Origin: Candidatus Woesearchaeota archaeon
GTDB lineage: Archaea; Nanobdellota; Nanobdellia; Woesearchaeales; GCA-2686295
Length of the DNA: 43,160 nucleotides
Direction: 5' to 3'
Assembly (NCBI GenBank): GCA_016784125.1
Contig: JADHVI010000006.1
Coordinates: 1 to 43,160 of the forward strand
This document shows, piece after piece, positions 15,005 through 22,497 of this stretch. The notes beneath the pieces are model-generated. The model was not told the origin of the DNA. It saw only the letters and a list, made by a program, of their open reading frames with translations, and ran no database searches. The position numbers and the translations under genes were made by a program. Position 1 is the stretch's first letter. Each line of letters starts with the position of its first letter.

Positions 15005-15805
15005 TTATTGTTTTTTGCTCAATGACTTATCCTCTGGCACAACAGAAACTTCTTGTTTCTGAGTTCCAGAATCTTCTGATTCTGTTACACCAGTATCTTT
15101 GCCACTGATTGTTTCTGTATGTTCATGGTTATGATCATGATCATGTTTGTGGTCATGTTTCTTTGTAACATACTTGATATCTTTTAAACCTACAAGTTTT
15201 TTTGCTTTTTCTTCAAACATTATTTTCTGTTCATTAGACATTTCATGTTCTAAAACAACCATTGCATTCTTCTCTTTTACTGATGCTGAATTGTAATGAA
15301 CTCCTAATAATTGTAGTACTGATTCAAGTTTTTCTTTGTCGCTAGTTACGAATTTAAGTACTTCTACTTCATATATGATTTCTCTGCCTGATAATGGGTG
15401 ATTAAAATCCACTATTACTCTTCCACCACTTACGTTTCTGACAATTCCATACATGCCATCTACATTGACATCCAAGCCCATGTAAGGCATTATGTCTTGT
15501 TGTTTGAATACTTTCATAGGTATGAGTTTTAGTAATTTTGCTGATTTCTTTCCGAAAGCTTCTTCTGGTTCTAGGTTAAAGTCGTATTTTCCGATTGTTT
15601 TACATTCTAACCCTTTTTCTAAAGCGCCTAGGACATGTCCTTCTCCGACACAAACAATTATTGGTCTATAGTCTGCTTCTTTGTTTAAGTTGCTCGCCAT
15701 TGCAACTTCTTTTTTTGTAGTGTCAAATACACTCCCATCTTCTTTTAGTTTACCAGTATATTCCAACTCGATGAAATCTCCCTTCTTTATCTTTTTGCTT
15801 TCCAA
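15005..15805 (-). CDS. FKBP-type peptidyl-prolyl isomerase, SlyD-like, with His-rich tail
   Basis: 266 aa from a TTG at 15805, chosen because GAGGAG lies 5 nt upstream and the longer frame to 15907 runs through the TATA box region. The FKBP domain starts IKKGDFIELEYTGKLKEDGSVFDTT and has an insert-in-flap (residues about 85-150: EEAFGKKSAKLLKLIPM... GLDVNVDGMYGIV...VDFNHPLSGREIIYEVEV), as in archaeal long-type FKBPs with chaperone activity. Then a C-terminal domain of about 65 residues and a KKHDHKHDHDHNHEH stretch that should bind Ni or Zn, followed by an acidic Ser/Glu end. It probably assists folding in the cytoplasm. Confidence 0.9.
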   Translation of the reverse strand: MESKKIKKGDFIELEYTGKLKEDGSVFDTTKKEVAMASNLNKEADYRPIIVCVGEGHVLGALEKGLECKTIGKYDFNLEPEEAFGKKSAKLLKLIPMKVFKQQDIMPYMGLDVNVDGMYGIVRNVSGGRVIVDFNHPLSGREIIYEVEVLKFVTSDKEKLESVLQLLGVHYNSASVKEKNAMVVLEHEMSNEQKIMFEEKAKKLVGLKDIKYVTKKHDHKHDHDHNHEHTETISGKDTGVTESEDSGTQKQEVSVVPEDKSLSKKQ

Positions 15806-15911
15806 TTTAGCTCCTCGTTTTTTCTCGTCTAAAACACATGAGAATGTTATAAAAAAGGAACAGAAGTACTTATATAAATGTTTTGTTTTTACTAAGAGAA
15901 ATAACATAATT

Positions 15912-15946
15912 ACTTAACAGTAGTAAAAAGCGAAAGATTTATATAA
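15912..15946 (+). promoter_or_regulatory. Shared promoter element and TATA box of the GNAT-like gene
   Basis: ACTTAACAGTAGTAAAAAG begins 59 bp before the ATG, followed by TATA box TTTATATAA (15938-15946). Nineteen positions differ at only one base from the element at 12389. A shorter relative, ACTTTATAGTAGTAA, is at 23756-23770, but there it lies downstream of a TATA box. Confidence 0.6.
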
Positions 15947-15970
15947 TATTATTGTCACAAATAGACTAAA

Positions 15971-16705
15971 ATGGCTGAAAAATGGTATTTGGATCAAGAA
16001 ACAATTGAAGATACAATTAAACCTCTTCTCAAACCATTATCAACATTGGCCAATAACAGAGGTCTGACTTTGGAACAAGTTGCACGAGGAGTTGTTCTAC
16101 AATCACAATGCAAGCCAACTACTAGAAAGTTAACAGGCACATTTTTCGTTGTAAACAAAAACCTTGCAGATGTAGCTGCGCAAATACAACAAGAAGCAAG
16201 AGTTTTCGACTACCACCAAATAGCAATCCCTTACAATCTCAAAGAAGAATCCGAGAAAGCTTTAATCGAAGCGTGTGCAGCGGCAGGATATGAACTTGCA
16301 GAAGATATGCCAACAGCAACCATTCTAACAAAGCAACTTACTGGCGCAGCAGAAAGTAAAGAAACTAATGGAGTAAATTTTTATCTCATCGGAAAAGAAG
16401 GAGCAATAACAAAAACCGTTTCAAAGCCAGAGTGGAGAAATCCTGGAGAAGATGTTGCTGGGAAAGCAAGAATGACATTTTCAGGAGATAGAAATGTTGT
16501 CTATCTTGATGGAGTTGAAGTTTTTGAAGGTCATCAAAGACAAGGATTTGCAAGTGCATTAGTTAATGATAGATTAAAAGAAGCAGAGACATCAGGCGCA
16601 AAGTTGGCCGTGACAATAGCGAATGATCAAGGTATAAAAATATACAACAAAAGAGGAGACTTTCAATCAAAAACAGGCATAATGTACTTCAGAAAATCTA
16701 GATAA
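15971..16705 (+). CDS. GNAT-family acetyltransferase-like protein with extra N-terminal domain
   Basis: 244 aa. The C-terminal 100 residues hold a GNAT fold: strand NVVYLDGVEVFEGHQRQGFASAL with the acetyl-CoA loop Q-R-Q-G-F-A, helix LVNDRLKEAETSGAKLAVT, and the ANDQGIKIYNKRGDFQ motif. The N-terminal 130 residues (helical start LDQETIEDTIKPLLKPLSTLANNRGLTLEQVARG, then a second alpha/beta part) are not recognised. Substrate unknown. Leaderless, with the promoter element shared with the gene at 12447. Overlaps the convergent SpoIIM-like gene by 8 bp. Confidence 0.8.
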   Translation: MAEKWYLDQETIEDTIKPLLKPLSTLANNRGLTLEQVARGVVLQSQCKPTTRKLTGTFFVVNKNLADVAAQIQQEARVFDYHQIAIPYNLKEESEKALIEACAAAGYELAEDMPTATILTKQLTGAAESKETNGVNFYLIGKEGAITKTVSKPEWRNPGEDVAGKARMTFSGDRNVVYLDGVEVFEGHQRQGFASALVNDRLKEAETSGAKLAVTIANDQGIKIYNKRGDFQSKTGIMYFRKSR

Positions 16706-17555
16706 CCATATAACTTTGAGCAATTATTCTACCATACAAATCAACATTATTCAAAACAAATGTTTCTACAAATGCACCTAAGAAAAGTATTGCAACAGCT
16801 ATGATTAGAACCCACACATTGTAATTAAACACTCGATTGAAACGAGTACTTTCAAATTTCTCGAGCAATACATCTTTCGATATAACACCACCACTTATAG
16901 CTGCGAGTATATACGACAATATTTCTAGGAACGCATGCGGCAGGACTATCGCCAACACTAGCAGCAAATTAAAAAAAGGATTAGCATTAGAGTAATGAGC
17001 AGCATTCCGAGCTGTAACTCCAAATATAGTTCCCCACATACTGGCATTCCAAGTTATCAAAAAAATAGCTCCATCACCAGTCAATAAAGAAATTAAGAAG
17101 CAGGCTATTAAAACCCACCAATTATTTATCAAGATGCCCCAAAACAAGGAGTCTGTAAAAATAGCTCCACCACTGGCACCCCTCATTTCTAACTGCTCTC
17201 GAAACAAGTCGTTTACTTGAAAGGATGGCAGCACCAATGCACCGATTGCATACACCAAAAAGATCCCCAAACTAATGAATAAATATACTTTGACAAAATC
17301 CTTATTATCCCTATATAGATTTTTGAAAGAAAACTTTTTTTCTTTATCTTCTAAACGTTCCTCAATAGAGAACATTTTGTAAAGTTCTGGTAATAAAAGT
17401 AAAGCTGTAAATGCAACTGCCACCAATGCAGGATCAGCAGGAAATAATACGCTCGCGATAACTATAGCTATAATTGAATAGCCTGCGCCTAGTAAAAAAG
17501 CGTATCCTGACTTCTTCTCAAGCCAATTTTCCGGAAATAGATGCTCTAAAACCAT
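16698..17555 (-). CDS. SpoIIM/DUF95-family integral membrane protein
   Basis: 285 aa with about seven hydrophobic segments and short loops; the first pair (19-60) is followed by a basic cytoplasmic loop (KEKKFSFKNLYRDNKDFVKVY). The C-terminal half has the SpoIIM signatures: NNWWVLIACF, TWNASMWGTIFGVTARNAA and LPHAFLEILSYILAAISGG. Archaeal members are of unknown function; in Bacillus SpoIIM acts in peptidoglycan remodelling, which does not transfer to an archaeon. The ATG lies just 2 nt from the stop of the small secreted protein upstream, so the two are cotranscribed. Confidence 0.85.
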   Translation of the reverse strand: MVLEHLFPENWLEKKSGYAFLLGAGYSIIAIVIASVLFPADPALVAVAFTALLLLPELYKMFSIEERLEDKEKKFSFKNLYRDNKDFVKVYLFISLGIFLVYAIGALVLPSFQVNDLFREQLEMRGASGGAIFTDSLFWGILINNWWVLIACFLISLLTGDGAIFLITWNASMWGTIFGVTARNAAHYSNANPFFNLLLVLAIVLPHAFLEILSYILAAISGGVISKDVLLEKFESTRFNRVFNYNVWVLIIAVAILFLGAFVETFVLNNVDLYGRIIAQSYMVI

Positions 17556-17557
17556 TT

Positions 17558-17962
17558 CTATTCAGTTACTGCATAACAGTTATTCTTTGTTCTCCATTCA
17601 GTGCATTCTCTAACCCAAGAGACTTCTGTTTTCCATTCAGCACACTTGTCATCATAAACAATGTTCCATCCATCACATTGCATCGTTGGCACACCTTCAA
17701 CAACAGGCCAACTATATGTCTCGCAAACCTTATACTCGGCAAATTCGCTCTTCACACAAACAATATCTGATTCGTCAATCCATTCCCAATTTATACAATA
17801 ATCTTCTGAATCACATACAATTCCGGGTTCCCTCACAGCTTGCGAACCAATATTCCTTGAGAAGTCTTGACTAGCGGCAAGAACAGATATTACAGCCACT
17901 AAACTAACCAGTAACATAACTGTTAGCTGATGGGAAGGTTCGCTATGAAGGCTCTTTTTCAT
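17558..17962 (-). CDS. Small exported Cys/Trp-rich protein
   Basis: 134 aa. One hydrophobic helix near the N-terminus (LTVMLLVSLVAVISVLAAS, residues 13-31) acts as signal peptide or anchor, and the rest (about 100 residues) would be outside. The outer part has eight Cys, often paired (VCDSEDYC, CVKSE...KVC, CDGW...DKC, ECTEW...NNC), and many Trp and Glu, suggesting a small disulfide-linked surface domain. No family recognised. It is followed at once by the SpoIIM-like membrane protein. Confidence 0.7.
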   Translation of the reverse strand: MKKSLHSEPSHQLTVMLLVSLVAVISVLAASQDFSRNIGSQAVREPGIVCDSEDYCINWEWIDESDIVCVKSEFAEYKVCETYSWPVVEGVPTMQCDGWNIVYDDKCAEWKTEVSWVRECTEWRTKNNCYAVTE

Positions 17963-17988
17963 CTAATAATTATTATACCCAGTGGTAT

Positions 17989-18534
17989 TTAAATGTTTTC
18001 TTTGACCTCTTTAACCTTCTTTAGAATAATCTCAAAAACTTTTTCAATTGGAATATTTGTTGTATCAAGAATAAAATCAAAGTTATTTTCATCATATGCA
18101 TTAATATCATAATATTTTTTGTAACGTCTTTTATCACACTCCACTCGAGCTAATAATGACGTTTCAACTTCTTCAATAGAATGATATTTTTCCTCATCCC
18201 TTTTCACACTAAAAATTCTTCTTGCTCTTTCGTGAAGACTGGCGGTCAAAAATATTTTGAAAGCATGCGGCACCAAATACTCAGCAATTTTGGCATCCAA
18301 CACAAAATCATCTTCATTTTTACCCATTGCAATTAATTTGTTATCAACATCAACATCTGTCCAAGATTCAGTTTCTCCAATTTTGTTGAGTTCTGCAAGT
18401 GTAATTCCATTTTCTTTTGCAAGCTGTCTACGCATATCACCAGCAGAATAATGTTTGTAACCAAGTTCTTTAGCCAACATCTTGGCCATAGAACTATTCC
18501 CAGAACCTGGTAAGCCTGTAACAGTAATTATCAA
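17989..18534 (-). CDS. cmk: Cytidylate kinase, archaeal type
   Basis: 181 aa, close to the archaeal Cmk length. N-terminal MIITVTGLPGSGNSSMAKMLAKELGYKHYSAGDMRRQLA is typical: P-loop GLPGSGNSS (7-15), then SAGD. Most P-loop kinases have Lys in the loop; many archaeal Cmk have Thr, here Asn13. Later parts VLDAKIAEYL and ERARRIFSVKRDEE match the NMP-binding and LID regions. It phosphorylates CMP and dCMP. Upstream lies a three-hairpin array (18562-18631). Confidence 0.88.
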   Translation of the reverse strand: MIITVTGLPGSGNSSMAKMLAKELGYKHYSAGDMRRQLAKENGITLAELNKIGETESWTDVDVDNKLIAMGKNEDDFVLDAKIAEYLVPHAFKIFLTASLHERARRIFSVKRDEEKYHSIEEVETSLLARVECDKRRYKKYYDINAYDENNFDFILDTTNIPIEKVFEIILKKVKEVKENI

Positions 18535-18544
18535 AATTTCACCT

Positions 18545-18631
18545 CAAAATTTTGGGAACTACAAAAAACTGTGTTTTTTGAGTGCCAGAAAAATAGATTT
18601 TTCTGAGCATTCCAAAAATCTTTGATTTTTG
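18545..18631. repeat. Tandem AT-hairpin array, three hairpins with regular spacers
   Basis: CAAAAAAC-TGT-GTTTTTTG (18562-18580), CAGAAAAAT-AG-ATTTTTCTG (18586-18605) and CAAAAATC-TTT-GATTTTTG (18613-18631), with spacers AGTGC and AGCATTC; a 10-nt palindrome CAAAATTTTG (18545-18554) precedes them. On the minus strand the middle hairpin reads TGC-T-hairpin-GCA, as does the one at 27503. The array lies between two minus-strand genes, after the hydrolase and before cmk, so it might terminate the hydrolase mRNA. Confidence 0.6.
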
Positions 18632-18673
18632 ATATTATCATAATAAGAATAATCTAAGAAATAATATATAAAT

Positions 18674-19657
18674 TTATTGGCCTTTCAAAGCAAGCTTTAT
18701 GATATCTTCAATAGGAAGCTGATTAAGAATGCCTGCTTTCTGAAAGTCTTGCATCTCTGTAACGATTTCATCATGAAAAGGCACACCATTCTGGACATGA
18801 TTTTGTGCAATAGTATTTATAATCTGTTGGTATTGCTCTCCTACTACAGAAAGTTCTTTTCCAGTCAGAAAAGCTAGAGTTTCTATCTGTTCATTACTAC
18901 CAAAACCACTAGCATGCCCGCCTTGATTAGTTATTCTAAGAGTTGCATTATGATCAATTCCTTGATTTTCACAATAAAAAACTAGAGAATTATAAAGATG
19001 TTCAGATCGTTCTGGAGAAACTAAATTGTCATTAGCCGGATGCATTAACATTATTTGTTTTGTGGCCAAAGCATCAAGATGATCATGAAGCATTAAATCA
19101 GTATTGCCATTAATCATATCCATCCACACATCTAAATTAAAACCATCATATGTTGGGAAAAACTTCTCATCTGGTTTTCCGCCAGCAGCAAGATTTTCTC
19201 CTAATTCAACTGCCTTATCTCTAGGATCAGCAGAATATGTTTTTAGCTTTGGTGGACAATCAGTGTAAAACATTCCACCATAAGTAAATATTTTTGTTGC
19301 CTGATCAAAATCAAGACTTGCCATCAAAGCAGGCGATGCACCCAAACATTCACCAAGCAAATGAACTTCACTACTTAGATTTTCAAGTGAAAACTTAATT
19401 AAATCCCTTACATCATCAGTTATAGATAATGCACCATCATTTTTTGATAAGAATTCACCCTTTGAACCCCAACTTCCTCTATAAGGAGCATAAGCAACAC
19501 TGAATCCTAATTGGTTCAAAATAAACATTCTAGAAACTTCTTTTCCAGGTATACCAAGACCTTTTGCATAAACAACTGCAGGCATACCTGTGTCCCCTTG
19601 CATATATTTTACTGCCAATCCTTTGTAATCGGTTTTTTGTATTTCTAAATCACTCAT
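18674..19657 (-). CDS. Alpha/beta hydrolase with cysteine nucleophile motif
   Basis: 327 aa. The alpha/beta-hydrolase order is visible: AVVYAKGLG early (residues 27-35), the YRGSWGSKGEF loop (59-69), nucleophile elbow GECLGA with C104 in place of the usual Ser, acid in LMHPANDNLVSPE and the histidine in NQGGHASGF. Cys nucleophiles are known from dienelactone hydrolases (GYCLGG). About 60 C-terminal residues after the His form extra helices. It is cytoplasmic; the substrate is unknown. Promoter: TATA CTTTATAAATAAG on the minus strand near 19695-19707. Confidence 0.82.
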   Translation of the reverse strand: MSDLEIQKTDYKGLAVKYMQGDTGMPAVVYAKGLGIPGKEVSRMFILNQLGFSVAYAPYRGSWGSKGEFLSKNDGALSITDDVRDLIKFSLENLSSEVHLLGECLGASPALMASLDFDQATKIFTYGGMFYTDCPPKLKTYSADPRDKAVELGENLAAGGKPDEKFFPTYDGFNLDVWMDMINGNTDLMLHDHLDALATKQIMLMHPANDNLVSPERSEHLYNSLVFYCENQGIDHNATLRITNQGGHASGFGSNEQIETLAFLTGKELSVVGEQYQQIINTIAQNHVQNGVPFHDEIVTEMQDFQKAGILNQLPIEDIIKLALKGQ

Positions 19658-19740
19658 TTTTTAACTCCTGAAAATCAGTTGACTTAGGAATATTCAACTT
19701 ATTTATAAAGCTTAGGTTTACTAATACAAAGAGCATTAAG

Positions 19741-19749
19741 TTTATAAAT
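19741..19749 (+). promoter_or_regulatory. TATA box of the thermosome gene
   Basis: TTTATAAAT. Transcription would start near 19767, giving a leader of about 50 nt with GGAGGTG 7 nt before the ATG. Another TATA-like block at 19700 points the other way, to the hydrolase gene. Confidence 0.5.
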
Positions 19750-19816
19750 ACCTTAAAATTCGCAATTATTACTTCTATATAGAGGAATAACATAGCATAC
19801 ATGGAGGTGCTAAAAA

Positions 19817-21463
19817 ATGAATGAAAACGTACAACCAATATTTATTTTACCTGAAGATACAAAGAGAACAAGCGGTAAAGATGCTCAGAGAATGAACATT
19901 GCTGCAGCAAAACTTGTCGCTGAAACTGTTAGAACAACTCTCGGCCCTAAAGGAATGGATAAAATGCTAGTTGATAGCATGGGCGAAGTCACAGTTACCA
20001 ATGATGGAGTTACAATTCTTGAAGAAATGAACATTGATCATCCAAGTGCCAAGATGATAGTTGAAATTGCTAAAACTCAAGAAGATGAGATTGGCGATGG
20101 AACAACTACTGCAGTGGTATTAGCTGGTGAGTTGTTGAAGAAAGCTGAAGATTTATTAGATCAAAATATACATCCGACTATTATCTCAAAAGGTTATAGA
20201 TTGGCTTCTGAAAAAGCTCAAGAGATTCTTAATTCAATGGCTGAGAACGTTACTGAAAATGATTCCAAGACTTTGCAGAACATTGCAGTCACTGCTATGA
20301 CTGGTAAAGGTACAGAGCATTCAAAATCTCTTTTGGCTGATATAACTGTTAAGGCCATCAAGAGTGTTGCTAAAAAAGAAGGCAGCATTACTATTGTTAA
20401 CACCAGCGATATAAAGATTGAGAAGAAAGTTGGTGGTAGCGTTGAAGATACTGAATTAATTGAAGGCGTTGTTGTTGACAAAGAAAGAGTCAGTTCTAGC
20501 ATGCCCAGAGTTGTTGAAAATCCCAAGATTGCATTGATTGATTCTGCTATTGAAATTAAAAGCACTGAAACAGATGCTAAAATCAGCATTACAGATCCTG
20601 AAAAGATGCAGGCATTTTTAGACATGGAAGAAAACATGCTTCGAAAAATGGTTGACAAGATTACAGCTTCAGGTGCGAATGTTATTTTTTGTCAGAAAGG
20701 AATTGATGACCTAGCACAACATTTTTTGGCAAAGAGAGGAATCTTTGCAGCTAGAAGAGTTAAAAAGAGTGATATGGAATTACTATCAAAAGCTACAGGC
20801 GGAAAAATTGTTTCTAACTTAGATGACTTAACAAGTAGTGACCTTGGAAAATCAGGTGTTGTTGAAGAAGTCAGAGTTGGAGATGAAGGCATGATTTACA
20901 TAAAAGAATGTGTAAAAGCCAGAGCAGTTACTATTTTGATTAAGGGAGGAACAGCGCACGTTGTTGATGAAGTCAAGAGAGCAATGGAAGATGCAATTGG
21001 CGATGTCGCGGCTACTTTGAGAAATTTCAAAGCAGTTGGTGGCGCAGGAGCTACAGAGATAGAGCTTGCAAAAGGCATCAGGAAATACGCAGATTCATTA
21101 TCTGGCAAAGAACAATTAGCCGTTGAGGCTTTTGCAGATGCAATGGAAATAATTCCAAGAACTCTTGCTGAAAACGCTGGTTTGGATCCAATCGAAGTTT
21201 TGACAGATTTGAAATCAAAGCATGACAAGAAAATCAAATGGGCTGGCATCAACGTATTCACCGGCAAAGTTATGGATGCTTGGAAAGAAGGAGTAATAGA
21301 GCCTTTAAAGATTAAAACACAAGCAGTTAGTTCAGCCGCAGAAGTTGCATGTATGATTCTAAGAATTGATGATGTAATTGCTTCTGGAAGTTCAGGCGGA
21401 GGAATGCCACCTGGTATGGGTGGAGGAATGCCACCTGGAATGGGCGGAATGCCACCTATGTAA
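19817..21463 (+). CDS. Thermosome subunit (group II chaperonin, CCT-like)
   Basis: 548 aa, full length. ATP-binding motifs: [10 protein letters not shown] (41-50), [10 protein letters not shown] (61-70), GDGTTT (93-98) and the later [11 protein letters not shown]. The C-terminus has the Gly/Met/Pro repeats (GGMPPGM) usual for archaeal thermosomes. It forms two stacked rings that fold proteins in the cytoplasm. Only one subunit gene is in the window. Strong ribosome binding site GGAGGTG. The last 16 bp of the gene recur 75 bp downstream (see the repeat). Confidence 0.97.
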   Translation: MNENVQPIFILPEDTKRTSGKDAQRMNIAAAKLVAETVRTTLGPKGMDKMLVDSMGEVTVTNDGVTILEEMNIDHPSAKMIVEIAKTQEDEIGDGTTTAVVLAGELLKKAEDLLDQNIHPTIISKGYRLASEKAQEILNSMAENVTENDSKTLQNIAVTAMTGKGTEHSKSLLADITVKAIKSVAKKEGSITIVNTSDIKIEKKVGGSVEDTELIEGVVVDKERVSSSMPRVVENPKIALIDSAIEIKSTETDAKISITDPEKMQAFLDMEENMLRKMVDKITASGANVIFCQKGIDDLAQHFLAKRGIFAARRVKKSDMELLSKATGGKIVSNLDDLTSSDLGKSGVVEEVRVGDEGMIYIKECVKARAVTILIKGGTAHVVDEVKRAMEDAIGDVAATLRNFKAVGGAGATEIELAKGIRKYADSLSGKEQLAVEAFADAMEIIPRTLAENAGLDPIEVLTDLKSKHDKKIKWAGINVFTGKVMDAWKEGVIEPLKIKTQAVSSAAEVACMILRIDDVIASGSSGGGMPPGMGGGMPPGMGGMPPM

Positions 21464-21537
21464 TGCAAAAGGCGCGACCATAGGGAGCATCATCTTGATC
21501 AACCTTGATAAAGGTTGGTGTGAATGCCACCTATGTA
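21447..21537 (+). repeat. 16-bp direct repeat flanking a 59-bp insertion-like segment after the thermosome
   Basis: GAATGCCACCTATGTA occurs at 21447-21462, the very end of the thermosome gene, and again at 21522-21537. The 59 bp between include a GC-rich block GGCGCGACCATAGGGAGC that stands out from the AT-rich surroundings, and the hairpin CAACCTT-GATA-AAGGTTG. It could be a short mobile or repetitive element with duplicated target site, or a tandem duplication later altered. Confidence 0.55.
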
Positions 21538-21544
21538 GAAATAA

Positions 21545-22471
21545 TTATTTTTTTCTTAATTCTCTTGGTATTGGAAACTTCACATTTTCTTCTGTGAATT
21601 TTATTTGCTCTATTAGCGAGCCTTCAAATTTTCCTTCTAAGTATAGAACAACTTCTTTAACTAAAACTTCTGGCACCGATGCACCAGATGTTATTCCAAC
21701 AGCTTTAACATTTTCAAACCATTCATCTTTAATTGCTGCTTTGTCAGGTATCAAGTAGGATTTCACTCCTTGCTGCTTTGCTGTTTCGGCGAGTCTATTG
21801 GAATTAGAACTATTATGTGATCCAACTACTAAAATTAAATCTGCTTTTTTTGTTAGTTCCTTTACTGCGTTTTGTCTGTTCTGAGTTGCATAACAAATAT
21901 CATCTTTTTCCGGAGAAATTATTTTTGGAAATTTGTCTTTTAGAGCCCTAACTATTTCTTTTGTCTCATCAACAGATAGAGTTGTTTGCATAATGTAAGC
22001 AACTTTGTCAGGGTTTGGAATTTTAAGTTTTTTAACATCTTCAACTTTGCCAACTAGTTGCATTGGTGCTTCACCCATTGTTCCAATAACTTCTTGGTGG
22101 TTCTTTTTACCAATTAAAACAATGGAGTAACCTTGTTTGTGAAATCTTATTGCTTCTAAATGAACTTTTGTTACTAGCGGGCATGTTGCATCAATTATTT
22201 TCAAATCTTTTTTCTTTGCTTCTTTTACTAAGGTTGGTGGAACGCCGTGAGCGCTGAAAATCAAAGTTGCTTTTTCTGGAACTTCATCTAAGCTATCAAC
22301 GAATACTGCACCATCGCCTTTGAGATCGTTAACTACAAATTCATTATGAACAATTTCATGATTAACATAAACTGGAGAACCAAAGAGGTCTATTGTTCGC
22401 TCAACAATATCAACTGCTCTTGAAACACCACCGCAAAAACCCCTTGGGGATGCTAAGATTATTTTTTTCAT
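21545..22471 (-). CDS. ispH: 4-hydroxy-3-methylbut-2-enyl diphosphate reductase (IspH, LytB)
   Basis: 308 aa from the ATG at 22471; the longer frame from 22513 overlaps the upstream gene and lacks conservation. All three iron-sulfur cysteines are there, C13 (PRGFCGGV), C97 (DATCPLVTKVH) and C193 (DICYATQNRQ), along with HEIVHN, SAHGVPP, QTTLSVDET, GSHNSSNSNRL and GITSGASVPE. IspH makes IPP and DMAPP in the last step of the MEP pathway, which most archaea lack because they use the mevalonate pathway. No other MEP gene is in the window. It follows the TrmB gene after 26 nt. Confidence 0.96.
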   Translation of the reverse strand: MKKIILASPRGFCGGVSRAVDIVERTIDLFGSPVYVNHEIVHNEFVVNDLKGDGAVFVDSLDEVPEKATLIFSAHGVPPTLVKEAKKKDLKIIDATCPLVTKVHLEAIRFHKQGYSIVLIGKKNHQEVIGTMGEAPMQLVGKVEDVKKLKIPNPDKVAYIMQTTLSVDETKEIVRALKDKFPKIISPEKDDICYATQNRQNAVKELTKKADLILVVGSHNSSNSNRLAETAKQQGVKSYLIPDKAAIKDEWFENVKAVGITSGASVPEVLVKEVVLYLEGKFEGSLIEQIKFTEENVKFPIPRELRKK

Positions 22472-22497
22472 TTTAGTTTGTTTAATGTAGTTATTTT

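Noticed and set aside
21378-21758. Plus-strand frame across the thermosome end and ispH
   Set aside because: It reads the Gly/Met/Pro repeat in another frame and then runs opposite ispH; no start signal.
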